Shown here: positions 37,736-45,560 of the stretch, piece by piece
How positions within the stretch are numbered: position 1 is the first letter of the stretch
Layout: every line of letters begins with the position of its first letter
Assembly (NCBI GenBank): GCA_021781655.1
Contig: JAJXWJ010000009.1
Location: 1-64,000, forward strand
Source: Bacillota bacterium
GTDB lineage: Bacteria > Bacillota > Clostridia > Clostridiales > Clostridiaceae
Direction of reading: 5' to 3'
Length of the DNA stretch: 64,000 nt
The notes under the pieces: model-generated
Databases searched by the model: none
The model's input: the letters and a program-made list of their open reading frames with translations, nothing else
What the model was told of the DNA's origin: nothing
Position numbers and translations under genes: made by a program

Positions 37736-37826
37736 GTTTTAATTATACCGAAGTTCTTCAAGAATAGTTATATATGAGTACTATTTAAGAAAATTTTCGG
37801 TATAGTATCTTGAATTAGTCTAGAGT

Positions 37827-38859
37827 CTATAGTCTATAGAGCTTCTCCATTACTTCTTCATTATGCCACTTCTTATCTGTAAGAGTCTTATTTGCTTTTT
37901 TAAGTGATTTAGCAAGTGTATCTAATGTAGCAAATGCATAAAAACCAGATGTGGTAGACATATTTTCATGACCTAATAACTGTTGAATGTGCGGTAGTGG
38001 AATTCCCTGCTGATATAAATCCATTGCTCTTGGTTTTCGAATCATATGACAGTGTACACTAGCAGGCATCTCCTGTCCTGCATTTTTACATTTAACTGCA
38101 TAACGTTTTAGCATTTTTTCCACAGTATCAGCTGAAAGGGAATGCTTTTTACCATGTGTTGTAGTATAGAAAAGTGCTTCGTCAGAAGAAGATATTGCAT
38201 GAAACTCTCTAAGATAACTGTAAAGATGTTTTTTTGTTTTTTTCCATTAATGGTATATTTCTGTATTTGCGCCCTTTTCCACACACTGTCACATAAGAAG
38301 GTTTTACATTTAGGTGAATATCACGGATTTTTACATCCAATATTTCTGATACTCTTGCTGCAGTATCATACAATAAAATTAACATCATCTGATTTCTGCG
38401 TTCAGATGCTTTTTCAGTGACCGCAGGTGATGATAATAACGCTGCCATTTCTATATTATTGAAATACTCAATAGGTTTTTTTTGAGTTTTAACAGCCTTA
38501 ACAGTGCATACTTCCATGTAGTATGACATTAATTCCAAACTTTCCTGTGATGCATACTCCATTAAAGCATGTATTGCAGTTAATCTTAGATTGCATGTTT
38601 TAGGCGAAAGATTTTTTTTATTTAATATCCAGCTCATGTAATCTTTAATATTGGTGCGGTTAAAAACCTGAAAAGATATCTCTTTTCTATTGTATAGTTT
38701 CTCATGCACAAGATAATCTATGAAATAATTTAATGCATGTCTGTAAGGTGAAACCGTATTCACACTGGATTTTCGTATATTTGTCAGATAATGATTCAAA
38801 TAATCTTTAGCAGTACTCCAAAAAAATTGGCTATTATTCACATCATTTTTTTTCTTCAT
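37827..38859 (-). pseudogene. Tyrosine recombinase with a single frameshift
   Basis: The minus strand encodes a XerC/D-like recombinase of about 343 residues. The N-terminal SAM-like domain (SSVNTVSPYRHALNYFIDYL) and catalytic Arg in DTAARVSEILDV lie in the first part. In another frame are HMIRKPRAM (second Arg), LGHENMS and the FYAF Tyr. A shift in a homopolymer run near 38230 splits the gene: the frame continuing through LYSYLREFHAISSSDE joins the parts. It could be a real mutation or a sequence error. Just upstream (38839-38917) lies the tail of another frame, ending ILPEVPDEEKK and overlapping this start. That layout fits the multi-recombinase type of element and is otherwise lost. Confidence 0.75.
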
Positions 38860-38935
38860 CTGGCACCTCTGGCAGGATATTTTCTAGTTTTCTAGAAATA
38901 TCCGTATAAGTAGAAAAAAATTCAGGTACAAAATA

Positions 38936-39318
38936 AAGCTGACTTCTATGTTAAACCTAATGGTGATGTAATACCCTCAACTGGTTATAGGTATATGCCA
39001 AGAGGAGCAAATTATATTGATAATTTAAAAAATACAATGGAAGTACCTGCTAACCCTAATGGAACGTATTTTACTTTTGATAAGTATGAAGTGCCGAATC
39101 CTGGAAAACTACAAGTTCCACATGATGCATCCATAAGAGGTTCTTTTGATACTCTACAAATAATTGATGATGTTAGAATTCCAAATGGGAAATGGGGAGA
39201 AGCAAGTTGGATGGAGCCTATAACTAAAGATTTCCCTAAATATGGACCAGGTGGTGCAACTCAAGCAATAACTAACAAACCAATTAAATTAGATGATTTA
39301 CAAGATTTGTTAAGGTGA
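38936..39318 (+). CDS. Orphan Rhs toxin tail, unassigned class
   Basis: An open frame without its own start begins abruptly after the recombinase remnant and ends at 39318. The visible part starts NKADFYVKPNGDVIPSTGYRY and continues with GTYFTFDKYE, RGSFDTLQIIDDVRIPNGKW, and GPGGATQAITNKPI. I do not recognise the family. The combination of a YRYM start, TYFTF and a terminal GGATQA element loosely recalls TNT-like NAD-consuming toxin domains, but this is weak. It is followed 12 bp later by a small acidic gene in the immunity position. An internal ATG at 38995 could start translation but would cut the domain. Confidence 0.6.
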
Positions 39319-39330
39319 AGGAGAGATAAT

Positions 39331-39549
39331 ATGTTTTTTGCAGATACAAAAGATATTTTTAGATGTACAGAAATAGTAAGAGAGGAATTAAAGAGAAAAA
39401 ATATTAATGTAGATGAAGAAGTTTTAAATAAAATAACAGTTGATATTATGAACATCTCCTATTCAAAGGGTGGTGACTATTCAAATGAAATTATACGAAG
39501 TTTTGCAGAGACGTATATAGAAGAAGAATTTTATAAAAAATTTCTATAA
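39331..39549 (+). CDS. Small protein in immunity position
   Basis: This 72-residue helical, acidic protein has GGAGAG upstream of its ATG. It has no family I recognise. It starts 12 bp after an orphan toxin tail, so it may be the cognate immunity protein. Confidence 0.5.
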   Translation: MFFADTKDIFRCTEIVREELKRKNINVDEEVLNKITVDIMNISYSKGGDYSNEIIRSFAETYIEEEFYKKFL

Positions 39550-39683
39550 AGAGAGAATGATTTAGTTTAATAATATATGAATAGGAGTGTATAGTTTTAT
39601 AATGTAAAATAACCAACTACAAGATTTTGTAAAAACTGACTACAAAATTATCTAAAGTGCATAACATAAAACTCAGTAGATAA

Positions 39684-39702
39684 TAGTTTTTGAGATAATT
39701 AA
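39684..39702 (+). repeat. 19-bp direct repeat, second copy
   Basis: TAGTTTTTGAGATAATTAA also occurs at 37259-37277, just inside the IS66 remnant. It marks related sequence on both sides of the IS66/recombinase segment. Confidence 0.5.
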
Positions 39703-39717
39703 GAAAAACAATAATTC

Positions 39718-39772
39718 ACTGCATAATTCAAATTATGCAGTAATTTTGGTAAGCGATGGAACCATCGCTTAC
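39718..39772. repeat. Two adjacent palindromes at the start of the second Rhs core
   Basis: ACTGCATAATT and AATTATGCAGT (39718-39741) form a perfect 24-bp palindrome with a 2-base centre. Eight bases later GTAAGCGATGG and CCATCGCTTAC (39749-39772) form another perfect 24-bp palindrome with a 2-base centre. Sequence homologous to the first rhs gene starts in the very next base. The pair sits exactly on a recombination junction. Confidence 0.75.
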
Positions 39773-42244
39773 AGATTAATAGGACAAACTGATGCATTAG
39801 GAGATACAGGTTCTATTTCGTATGATGCAAATGGGAATAAGGTAAAGACAACCGACGGAAATGGAAATAGTGAAAGTTTCACATACGATGCAAATAATCT
39901 ACAAACAACCTCATCAGATGCATTGGGTGACAAAGTAAGTAATAGTTATGATGCTGATGGGAATCTTACTCAAACAATCGATGCAATGGGAAATAAGACC
40001 ACTAATAAGTATGACGCTGGTGGAAGACTTACTTCTGTTACAGATGCAAATAACGGAGTAAGCACTTGTCAATATACAGCAACAGGCAATATTGCAGCTC
40101 TTACTGGAGCAGCTGGAGGAGTAACAAATTATACTTATGATAATGCTGGAAGAAAGATATCAGAAAGCACCCCATCAAATGGTAAAATAACATATACTTA
40201 TAATGCTTTAAATTTAGTTTCTGAGCTTACAAATGCTAGAGGACAAAAAAGAGACTATACCTATGATGCAGCAGGAAGAATAGCTAGCTTTACCGATGCA
40301 GAAGGCAAAACTAGTTATACCTACGATAAAAATGGAAATGTACTAACGGTAACAGATGCACAAGGAACAATAACTCGTCAGTATGATGGCTTAAATCGAG
40401 TTATAAAGTATACAGATGTAAATAAAAATGTAGTACAATATACTTATGACGAAGTAGGAAACCTTGCTACAATTGTATATCCAAATGGAGGAATTGTAAC
40501 TTATAGTTATGATGGTGCAAATCGACTTATAAAGGTAACTGATTGGGCAAATAGAGTAACAAATTACACCTATGACAAAAATAATAATTTAATTTCAACA
40601 ACAAGACCAGATGGATCAGTATTAACTGAAACTTATGATGCTGCTGAAAGACTTATAGGAATTAAGGATGTAGACAAATCTGGAAATACAATAAACTGCT
40701 ATGCATCCACTTATAATGCAAATGGACAAGTAACAAAGGAAGTTACATCAAATGTACAAAATACATCAACCATGACATATGATGTATTGGGAAGATTATT
40801 AGGTAGAACAGATACAGATAGTACGGGAAAAGTGACAGGAAGCAATACTTATACTTATGACCTTGCAGGAAATGTTACCTCTGGCGGTGATACGGTAAGC
40901 TACGATCAAAATAATAGATTAACAGCTTATAATGGGACAAATATAGGGTACGATGCCGATGGAAACATGACTACAGGCGTAGTAAATGGAGCTAGCTCAA
41001 GTTTAACCTACGATTCAAAAAATAGGCTATTACAAGCAGCAGGCACATCCTATACTTATGATGCATTAGATAATAGAATATCCGAAACAGTAGGTGGTAA
41101 AAGTACAACTTATGTATATGATGATAGTTCAAGTGATTTAAGCAAAATGCTTGTTAGTACAGATTCAACAGGAAAAAGCACATATTATATCTATGGAGCT
41201 GGACTTATAGGAGAACAAGATCCAAATGGAAATTATTTAATCTACCATTATGATTTAAGAGGAAGTACAACAGCAATAACAAATATGCAAAATACAGTAA
41301 CAGATAGATACACCTATGGAGCATATGGAGAATTATTAAGTCATACAGGAACTTCAGCAACACCGTTTTTATTTAATGGACGAGATGGAGTAGTTACAGA
41401 TTCAAATGGCTTATATTATATGAGAGCACGTTATTATTCACCGACCTTGAAGCGATTCATAAATGCAGATACATTAAAAGGGTCAATAAATAATGGAGAA
41501 ACCCTAAACAATTATGCATATGCGAATGGAAATCCGATATCTATGGTAGATCCTTTTGGTAGGTGCGCAGATAGTTCTAGTACGGATGATAACTGGTTAA
41601 ATGCCCCAGCAAAAGAGGATATTTTTGATAAGTTTGTACATTGGATAACTGGGGACTCGAGTCCGAAAACTCAATTTGAACAGCAAGCAGATGCACAATT
41701 TTATAATATGTCATTAGATTCTCAAATGATGGCTCAAGATATGTCTGAAAGTGCGATATCAGATGTAATGGATAGTGTAAGTGCAGATTATGCAGATGAA
41801 ATATCAGAATCATTAGCACAAAGTTCTATTCCATCTAATTATAAGGGGATGGGTGAAGATTATTATCATTCTGCTAACCCTTCAGTAGTTGACTTAATGA
41901 AAGAGAGTGGATTTAGAACTGATTTACCAAATCCACAAGCAGCATGGAAAAATAATAGATTTGGGAGTGGAGTATACTTAGCAGATTCTCCTGAAACAGC
42001 ACTAGCAGAAAGACCAGGTGGAACAATATTAAAGATTAATGCTGATATAGGCAAGAATCTAGATGTCACAAATAGAGGAATTATCGATTATGATATGGGT
42101 CAGGCTATCGCAAGAGGATCGAGGAAGCAAGGATATAATTCAATCACATTTTTGTCAAATGCAGCAAAAGATCAAGGATTTATAGGTGTCAATACAATGA
42201 TTTTCGACCCAACAAGAGTATCAATACAGGAGGTATTACCATAA
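39746..42244 (+). CDS. N-terminally truncated Rhs core with ADP-ribosyltransferase-like toxin tail
   Basis: The 832-residue frame repeats the 3' part of the first rhs gene and begins in a YD repeat with no signal peptide or ribosome binding site. YD repeats run to about residue 500, and the RHS core (LRGSTTAIT to NPISMVDPFGRCAD) ends near 608. A different tail follows: an acidic linker, then from about 700 YYHSANPSVVDLMKESGFR, SGVYLADSPETALAERPGG and GYNSITFLS. This His...Tyr pattern is that of PARP-like ADP-ribosyltransferases. A 482-bp stretch (40262-40743) is identical to the first gene. It is probably not translated as it stands, but serves as a reservoir tail or a displaced older toxin. 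The toxin class is moderate in confidence. Confidence 0.75.
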   Translation: MVSDGTIAYRLIGQTDALGDTGSISYDANGNKVKTTDGNGNSESFTYDANNLQTTSSDALGDKVSNSYDADGNLTQTIDAMGNKTTNKYDAGGRLTSVTDANNGVSTCQYTATGNIAALTGAAGGVTNYTYDNAGRKISESTPSNGKITYTYNALNLVSELTNARGQKRDYTYDAAGRIASFTDAEGKTSYTYDKNGNVLTVTDAQGTITRQYDGLNRVIKYTDVNKNVVQYTYDEVGNLATIVYPNGGIVTYSYDGANRLIKVTDWANRVTNYTYDKNNNLISTTRPDGSVLTETYDAAERLIGIKDVDKSGNTINCYASTYNANGQVTKEVTSNVQNTSTMTYDVLGRLLGRTDTDSTGKVTGSNTYTYDLAGNVTSGGDTVSYDQNNRLTAYNGTNIGYDADGNMTTGVVNGASSSLTYDSKNRLLQAAGTSYTYDALDNRISETVGGKSTTYVYDDSSSDLSKMLVSTDSTGKSTYYIYGAGLIGEQDPNGNYLIYHYDLRGSTTAITNMQNTVTDRYTYGAYGELLSHTGTSATPFLFNGRDGVVTDSNGLYYMRARYYSPTLKRFINADTLKGSINNGETLNNYAYANGNPISMVDPFGRCADSSSTDDNWLNAPAKEDIFDKFVHWITGDSSPKTQFEQQADAQFYNMSLDSQMMAQDMSESAISDVMDSVSADYADEISESLAQSSIPSNYKGMGEDYYHSANPSVVDLMKESGFRTDLPNPQAAWKNNRFGSGVYLADSPETALAERPGGTILKINADIGKNLDVTNRGIIDYDMGQAIARGSRKQGYNSITFLSNAAKDQGFIGVNTMIFDPTRVSIQEVLP

Positions 42245-42675
42245 TGAATTATTGTTTACCAGATATACCTAAAGTTTATTGGATTAAAAAAATTACTTAT
42301 AGATGTAAATTATGTGGTCATGAGTCTGAGTATCTTGTTCCTAATAGTAATGATATAGTAAAATACAAAGAAAAAGATGGAACAGCGATTAAATGGCTAC
42401 CTACCTATGGAAAAGGAGGTTATCTAGATTTAATTTGTAAACTTGTTCCTAACCATAAATTTAATGACCCAATAACAATGAAAATTGCAAAGGAATTCAA
42501 TTCTAAATTATGTAACTTCATCGAACCTAGTTTGAATGGGAAAATATTTACTATAGATGATAATTCAAATCTTTGTGATAAATGTAATTCAAAGGAGTTG
42601 CAGTATATTCGAGAATGCATACTTACATCTCCAGAAATAAACTGGTTAAAAATATCATGTGATTTACTAAAATAA
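42244..42675 (+). CDS. Candidate immunity protein with two CxxC pairs
   Basis: This 143-residue protein has its ATG overlapping the stop of the ART-like toxin gene, with AGGAGG upstream inside the toxin gene. Two CxxC pairs, CKLCGH near 21 and CDKC near 113, suggest a zinc ribbon brought together in the fold. No known family recognised. Overlap with the toxin argues strongly for an immunity role. Confidence 0.6.
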   Translation: MNYCLPDIPKVYWIKKITYRCKLCGHESEYLVPNSNDIVKYKEKDGTAIKWLPTYGKGGYLDLICKLVPNHKFNDPITMKIAKEFNSKLCNFIEPSLNGKIFTIDDNSNLCDKCNSKELQYIRECILTSPEINWLKISCDLLK

Positions 42676-42688
42676 AATTATAAAAATT

Positions 42689-43057
42689 GTGCTAAATTCA
42701 AATGGTAGTAACAGAAAAAGATTTGTTGCTACCATAACTTTTGTTGCTACAGTTTCATCCATGGGGGGAAGTAAAGCTGGTGGAGTATGTAACCCTGTAG
42801 AAGTTGAAGGTTTAAGAGTTACAGGAAGAACTATTCCCAATAATTTAAATGAACAGATGGCTATGGAACAAGTTAAATCAAACCCTTTAGAAAATGCAAA
42901 ACAATTACCTTTTATGATGAATGACGGAAGGTGGTCAGCTTCAGAAGGATGGACTAAAATGCAATCAATAGTTAAAAATTCTGATGGTAGTCAGACAGTA
43001 ATACATTTTGATTATAATAAAATTACAGGCGCATTTGATGATTTCAAATTTAAATAG
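42689..43057 (+). CDS. Orphan toxin tail ending in a GW...DDFKFK domain
   Basis: This 122-residue frame begins with a poorly supported start and a Val/Thr-rich stretch. It continues GVCNPVEVEGLRVTGRTIPN and ends with SASEGWTKMQSIV, VIHFDYNKITGAFDDFKFK. The C-terminal pattern is one I associate with tails of bacterial contact toxins, possibly RNases, but I cannot name the family. No Rhs core is attached. It is followed by a gene in the immunity position, so I read it as another stored cassette. Confidence 0.5.
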   Translation: MLNSNGSNRKRFVATITFVATVSSMGGSKAGGVCNPVEVEGLRVTGRTIPNNLNEQMAMEQVKSNPLENAKQLPFMMNDGRWSASEGWTKMQSIVKNSDGSQTVIHFDYNKITGAFDDFKFK

Positions 43058-43072
43058 AAAGAGGATAGTTAT

Positions 43073-43498
43073 ATGAATAATATTATTTTTGAAAAGGTAT
43101 GGCAGGATTCAGAGCTAATTGAATTAAAAATCACTGCTAAATCTGAATTTGTTACAGCATATCAAAATTGTTATATTCAAAATGACAATGTAGATGAAAT
43201 ATCAGAAAAGATTTGCCGGTTTTCTCGATTATATAATGAGGATTGCTATGTAGAATTTGGTAAAAAGAGTGGAGATTATACTCCGGCTTTTTCTATGAAA
43301 ATTATGAAACCTGATACATCTGGTCATCTAAAAATTGAGGTTGATGTGGAAATTGATGATATAAACAATCGTTCACATAGGTGCTGTTTTTATGTAGAGA
43401 GTGAATTAGGTGCTATAGATAGGTTAGGTGTAAAAATTAAGAAACTTAAAGATGATGATGTTGGATGTATAGTCTCATTGTATTATAATGAATTATAA
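43073..43498 (+). CDS. Candidate immunity protein, unknown family
   Basis: This 141-residue acidic, mostly beta protein starts 15 bp after the orphan tail with AAGAGG upstream. Strand-rich repeats (HLKIEVDVEIDD, CCFYVESELGAID) are visible, but I recognise no domain. It is the last gene of the toxin region. Confidence 0.55.
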   Translation: MNNIIFEKVWQDSELIELKITAKSEFVTAYQNCYIQNDNVDEISEKICRFSRLYNEDCYVEFGKKSGDYTPAFSMKIMKPDTSGHLKIEVDVEIDDINNRSHRCCFYVESELGAIDRLGVKIKKLKDDDVGCIVSLYYNEL

Positions 43499-43589
43499 TT
43501 ATAGGAAACATTTTTATAGGTTAAAGGTTAACATTACAAAATAAGTTTAAACTTAAAAACGATAAGAAATTGATGTTAGTATAATATTG

Positions 43590-43700
43590 TAGACACGAAA
43601 AGCCGAACACTTTAAAATAAAGAAAAAGAAGGAAGTGTTAAAATGGCAAGAGGTCAAAAACAATATACAGAAGAATTTAAGAATAAAATAATGTGAAGAT
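43590..43700 (+). mobile_element. IS3-family remnant (left end and first codons of orfA)
   Basis: TGTAGACACGAAAAGCCGAA resembles an IS3-type terminal repeat. It is followed by a frame from 43643, MARGQKQYTEEFKNKIM, then a stop. That is the usual start of an IS3 orfA. Nothing of the rest survives. 43701-44007 holds the 19-bp repeat and no gene that I can see. Confidence 0.6.
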
Positions 43701-43878
43701 TTAGCTATAAAATTTGCATAATTTGTTCAACTCTTTGAGTCCAAGATATTGACATAGATCCAGGTAGAATTTATATTTAAAATAAATCATGAAGAACATG
43801 ATAAAATATTCTAAGTTATAAGTAAATGCGGTTAAGTCGTTAATTACTGATCAAATATATAATAAAAACGAATTTTTT

Positions 43879-43897
43879 ATTCCCGAATTATTCCCGA
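43879..43897 (+). repeat. Right copy of the 19-bp sub-terminal repeat
   Basis: It matches 26852-26870 exactly, in direct orientation, 110 bp inside the right 87-bp repeat. Confidence 0.6.
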
Positions 43898-44007
43898 CCT
43901 AGTCCGACTATAATATATTTTGAAAAAAGTAACTTATGCATAAGAAACCTAGTATTTTCAATACTTACAGAGGGTTATGAATAAGTTATATATATGATTG
44001 TTTCTTA

Positions 44008-44094
44008 AGGCGAGTGTGGGGTCAAAGACCAGGTCAACTAGTTTAATAAATGCACTAATGGTGCGGTTTAGCAGTCCTTTTGGGGGCTGCTATT
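44008..44094 (+). repeat. Right attachment-type direct repeat (copy of the ncRNA 3' end)
   Basis: All 87 bases match 26747-26833, including the terminator stem AGCAGTCC/GGGGCTGCT. No upstream part of the RNA is present, so this copy is not a gene but the far side of the insertion; the terminator may still stop transcription leaving the island. Confidence 0.93.
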
Positions 44095-44147
44095 ATGTTT
44101 TTACATAAAATTCGTAAGATTGTTGAAAATAAAATTAGTGAAAACTC

Positions 44148-44176
44148 TTGACTTAAAGTAGGCTTAAAGTGATAAT
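44148..44176 (+). promoter_or_regulatory. Promoter of the NfnB-like gene with a direct repeat in the spacer
   Basis: TTGACT (44148-44153) and GATAAT (44171-44176) have a 17-base spacer. TTAAAGT occurs twice in the spacer, four bases apart, a possible activator or repressor site. Confidence 0.65.
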
Positions 44177-44239
44177 GTATTAAATGTTAGAATTATTAAA
44201 ATTTATATACAAAATGAAAAAGGAGAGATAAATAACATT

Positions 44240-45481
44240 ATGACTGATATTGATATATTATTAAGTGAAGCTGAAAGGTGTCTTATGTGCAAAAAGCCAA
44301 ATTGTAAGGCTGGTTGTCCCATTAATACTTCTATACCAGATATCATAAAACTTTACAAAGAAGATAAAATCATGGAAGCTGGAGAAATTTTATTTAAAAA
44401 CAATCCACTTTCTGTAGTATGTTCATTAGTTTGCATACATGAAGATCAATGCGAAGGAAATTGTATAAGAGGAATTAAAGGGGATCCTATAAGGTTTCAC
44501 GATATAGAGAATGAGATATCAACTAGATACTTAGAAGAAGCTACTTTTAAAAGTGTAGAAAAAGATAAGGATAGAGTTGCAATAATTGGTGGCGGGCCAG
44601 CAGGAATTACAATCGCGTTTATTCTTTCCCAAAGAGGGTACAAGGTTACTATTTTTGACGATAATGAAAAAATAGGTGGAGTGCTTAGATATGGTATTCC
44701 AGAATATAGACTTCCTAAAAAAATATTGGATAAGCTTGAAGAAAAGCTTATCGAAAGTGGAGTATATATTAGACCAAATGCACTAATTGGACCAGTATTA
44801 ACTATAGATAGATTACTTGAAGATGGATACAAAGCAGTATTTATAGGAACAGGAGTATGGAATCCAAAAACTTTAGATATAAAAGGGGAGACTCTAGGTA
44901 ACGTCCATTTTGCAATAGATTACTTGAAATCTCCACTAAGTTTTAGATTAGGACAAAAAGTTGCAGTAATAGGTGGCGGTAATGTAGCTATGGACGCAGC
45001 AAGAAGTGCTAAAAGATATGGTGCTAAAGAAGTAACTATAATATATAGAAAAGGCTTTGATGAAATGCCTGCAACTAAAAAGGAAATAACAGAAGCAAGA
45101 GAAGATGGAGTTATATTCGAATTATTTAAAGCTCCACTGGAAATAACAGAAGAAGGAATAAAGTTGGCCTTCACAGAAAATATAACAGACTCAAATGGAA
45201 AGATTCAAACTAAAATTATTAGTGGAAAAGAACAGTTTTTTGAATGTGATTCGGTAATTGTTGCTGTAAGTCAAACACCTAGAACTAACATAGTTTCAAA
45301 TACAGACAACTTAAATGCTAATAAGTGGGGATTACTTATTACAGATGAAAAAGGAAACACAACTAAGAAAGGTACTTTTGCTTGTGGCGATGTTGTAACT
45401 GGTGCTAAAACTGTAGTTGAGGCAGTAGCTCAGGCAAAAATAGTTGCAGAAACTATAGAAAAGTATTGTGAAAATGCTTAA
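44240..45481 (+). CDS. NAD(P)-dependent oxidoreductase, GltD/NfnB-like
   Basis: This 413-residue flavoprotein belongs to the glutamate synthase small-subunit / NfnB group, which moves electrons between ferredoxin or NADPH and a partner. The N-terminal Fe-S domain has CLMCKKPNCKAGCP and CSLVC...CEGNC. An FAD site VAIIGGGPAGITIA lies near 112, an NADP site VAVIGGGNVAMDAARSAKRYG near 241, and the C-terminal FAD motif FACGDVVTGAKTVVEAVAQAK near the end. No large subunit or NfnA gene is adjacent, so the partner is unknown. It is the first chromosomal gene after the island and has its own promoter. Confidence 0.88.
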   Translation: MTDIDILLSEAERCLMCKKPNCKAGCPINTSIPDIIKLYKEDKIMEAGEILFKNNPLSVVCSLVCIHEDQCEGNCIRGIKGDPIRFHDIENEISTRYLEEATFKSVEKDKDRVAIIGGGPAGITIAFILSQRGYKVTIFDDNEKIGGVLRYGIPEYRLPKKILDKLEEKLIESGVYIRPNALIGPVLTIDRLLEDGYKAVFIGTGVWNPKTLDIKGETLGNVHFAIDYLKSPLSFRLGQKVAVIGGGNVAMDAARSAKRYGAKEVTIIYRKGFDEMPATKKEITEAREDGVIFELFKAPLEITEEGIKLAFTENITDSNGKIQTKIISGKEQFFECDSVIVAVSQTPRTNIVSNTDNLNANKWGLLITDEKGNTTKKGTFACGDVVTGAKTVVEAVAQAKIVAETIEKYCENA

Positions 45482-45496
45482 AAACATCATACAGGA

Positions 45497-45533
45497 AAAA
45501 AAGGATGCCAAAACTTTGGACATCCTTTTTTTC
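45497..45533 (+). terminator. Terminator after the NfnB-like gene
   Basis: AAAAAAAGGATGCC pairs with a GGACATCC-type arm followed by seven Ts, 16 bases past the stop. Confidence 0.8.
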
Positions 45534-45560
45534 CTGGTATAATTTATTGGAGGAATTTAG

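Larger units (their letters stand above)
26747..44094. mobile_element. 17.3-kb genomic island (decayed conjugative element with polymorphic toxins) at the ncRNA 3' end
   Basis: Perfect 87-bp direct repeats bound the region. The left copy completes the ncRNA; the right copy is an isolated 3' fragment. Inside are a frameshifted TraG/VirD4 coupling-protein remnant, Rhs genes, five toxin tails each followed by a candidate immunity gene, and fragments of IS110, IS66, IS3 and a tyrosine recombinase. None of these are core genes. Removing one repeat plus the interior gives an uninterrupted ncRNA followed by the NfnB-like gene. Integration that duplicates a gene's 3' end is the habit of tyrosine integrases at tRNA and tmRNA genes. 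The element's own integrase is not recognisable, so it looks immobile now. Confidence 0.8.

Noticed and set aside
43700..44007. Possible remnant integrase between the IS3 fragment and the right repeat
   Set aside because: No frame or motif of a recombinase could be read in any frame; only the 19-bp repeat is recognisable.
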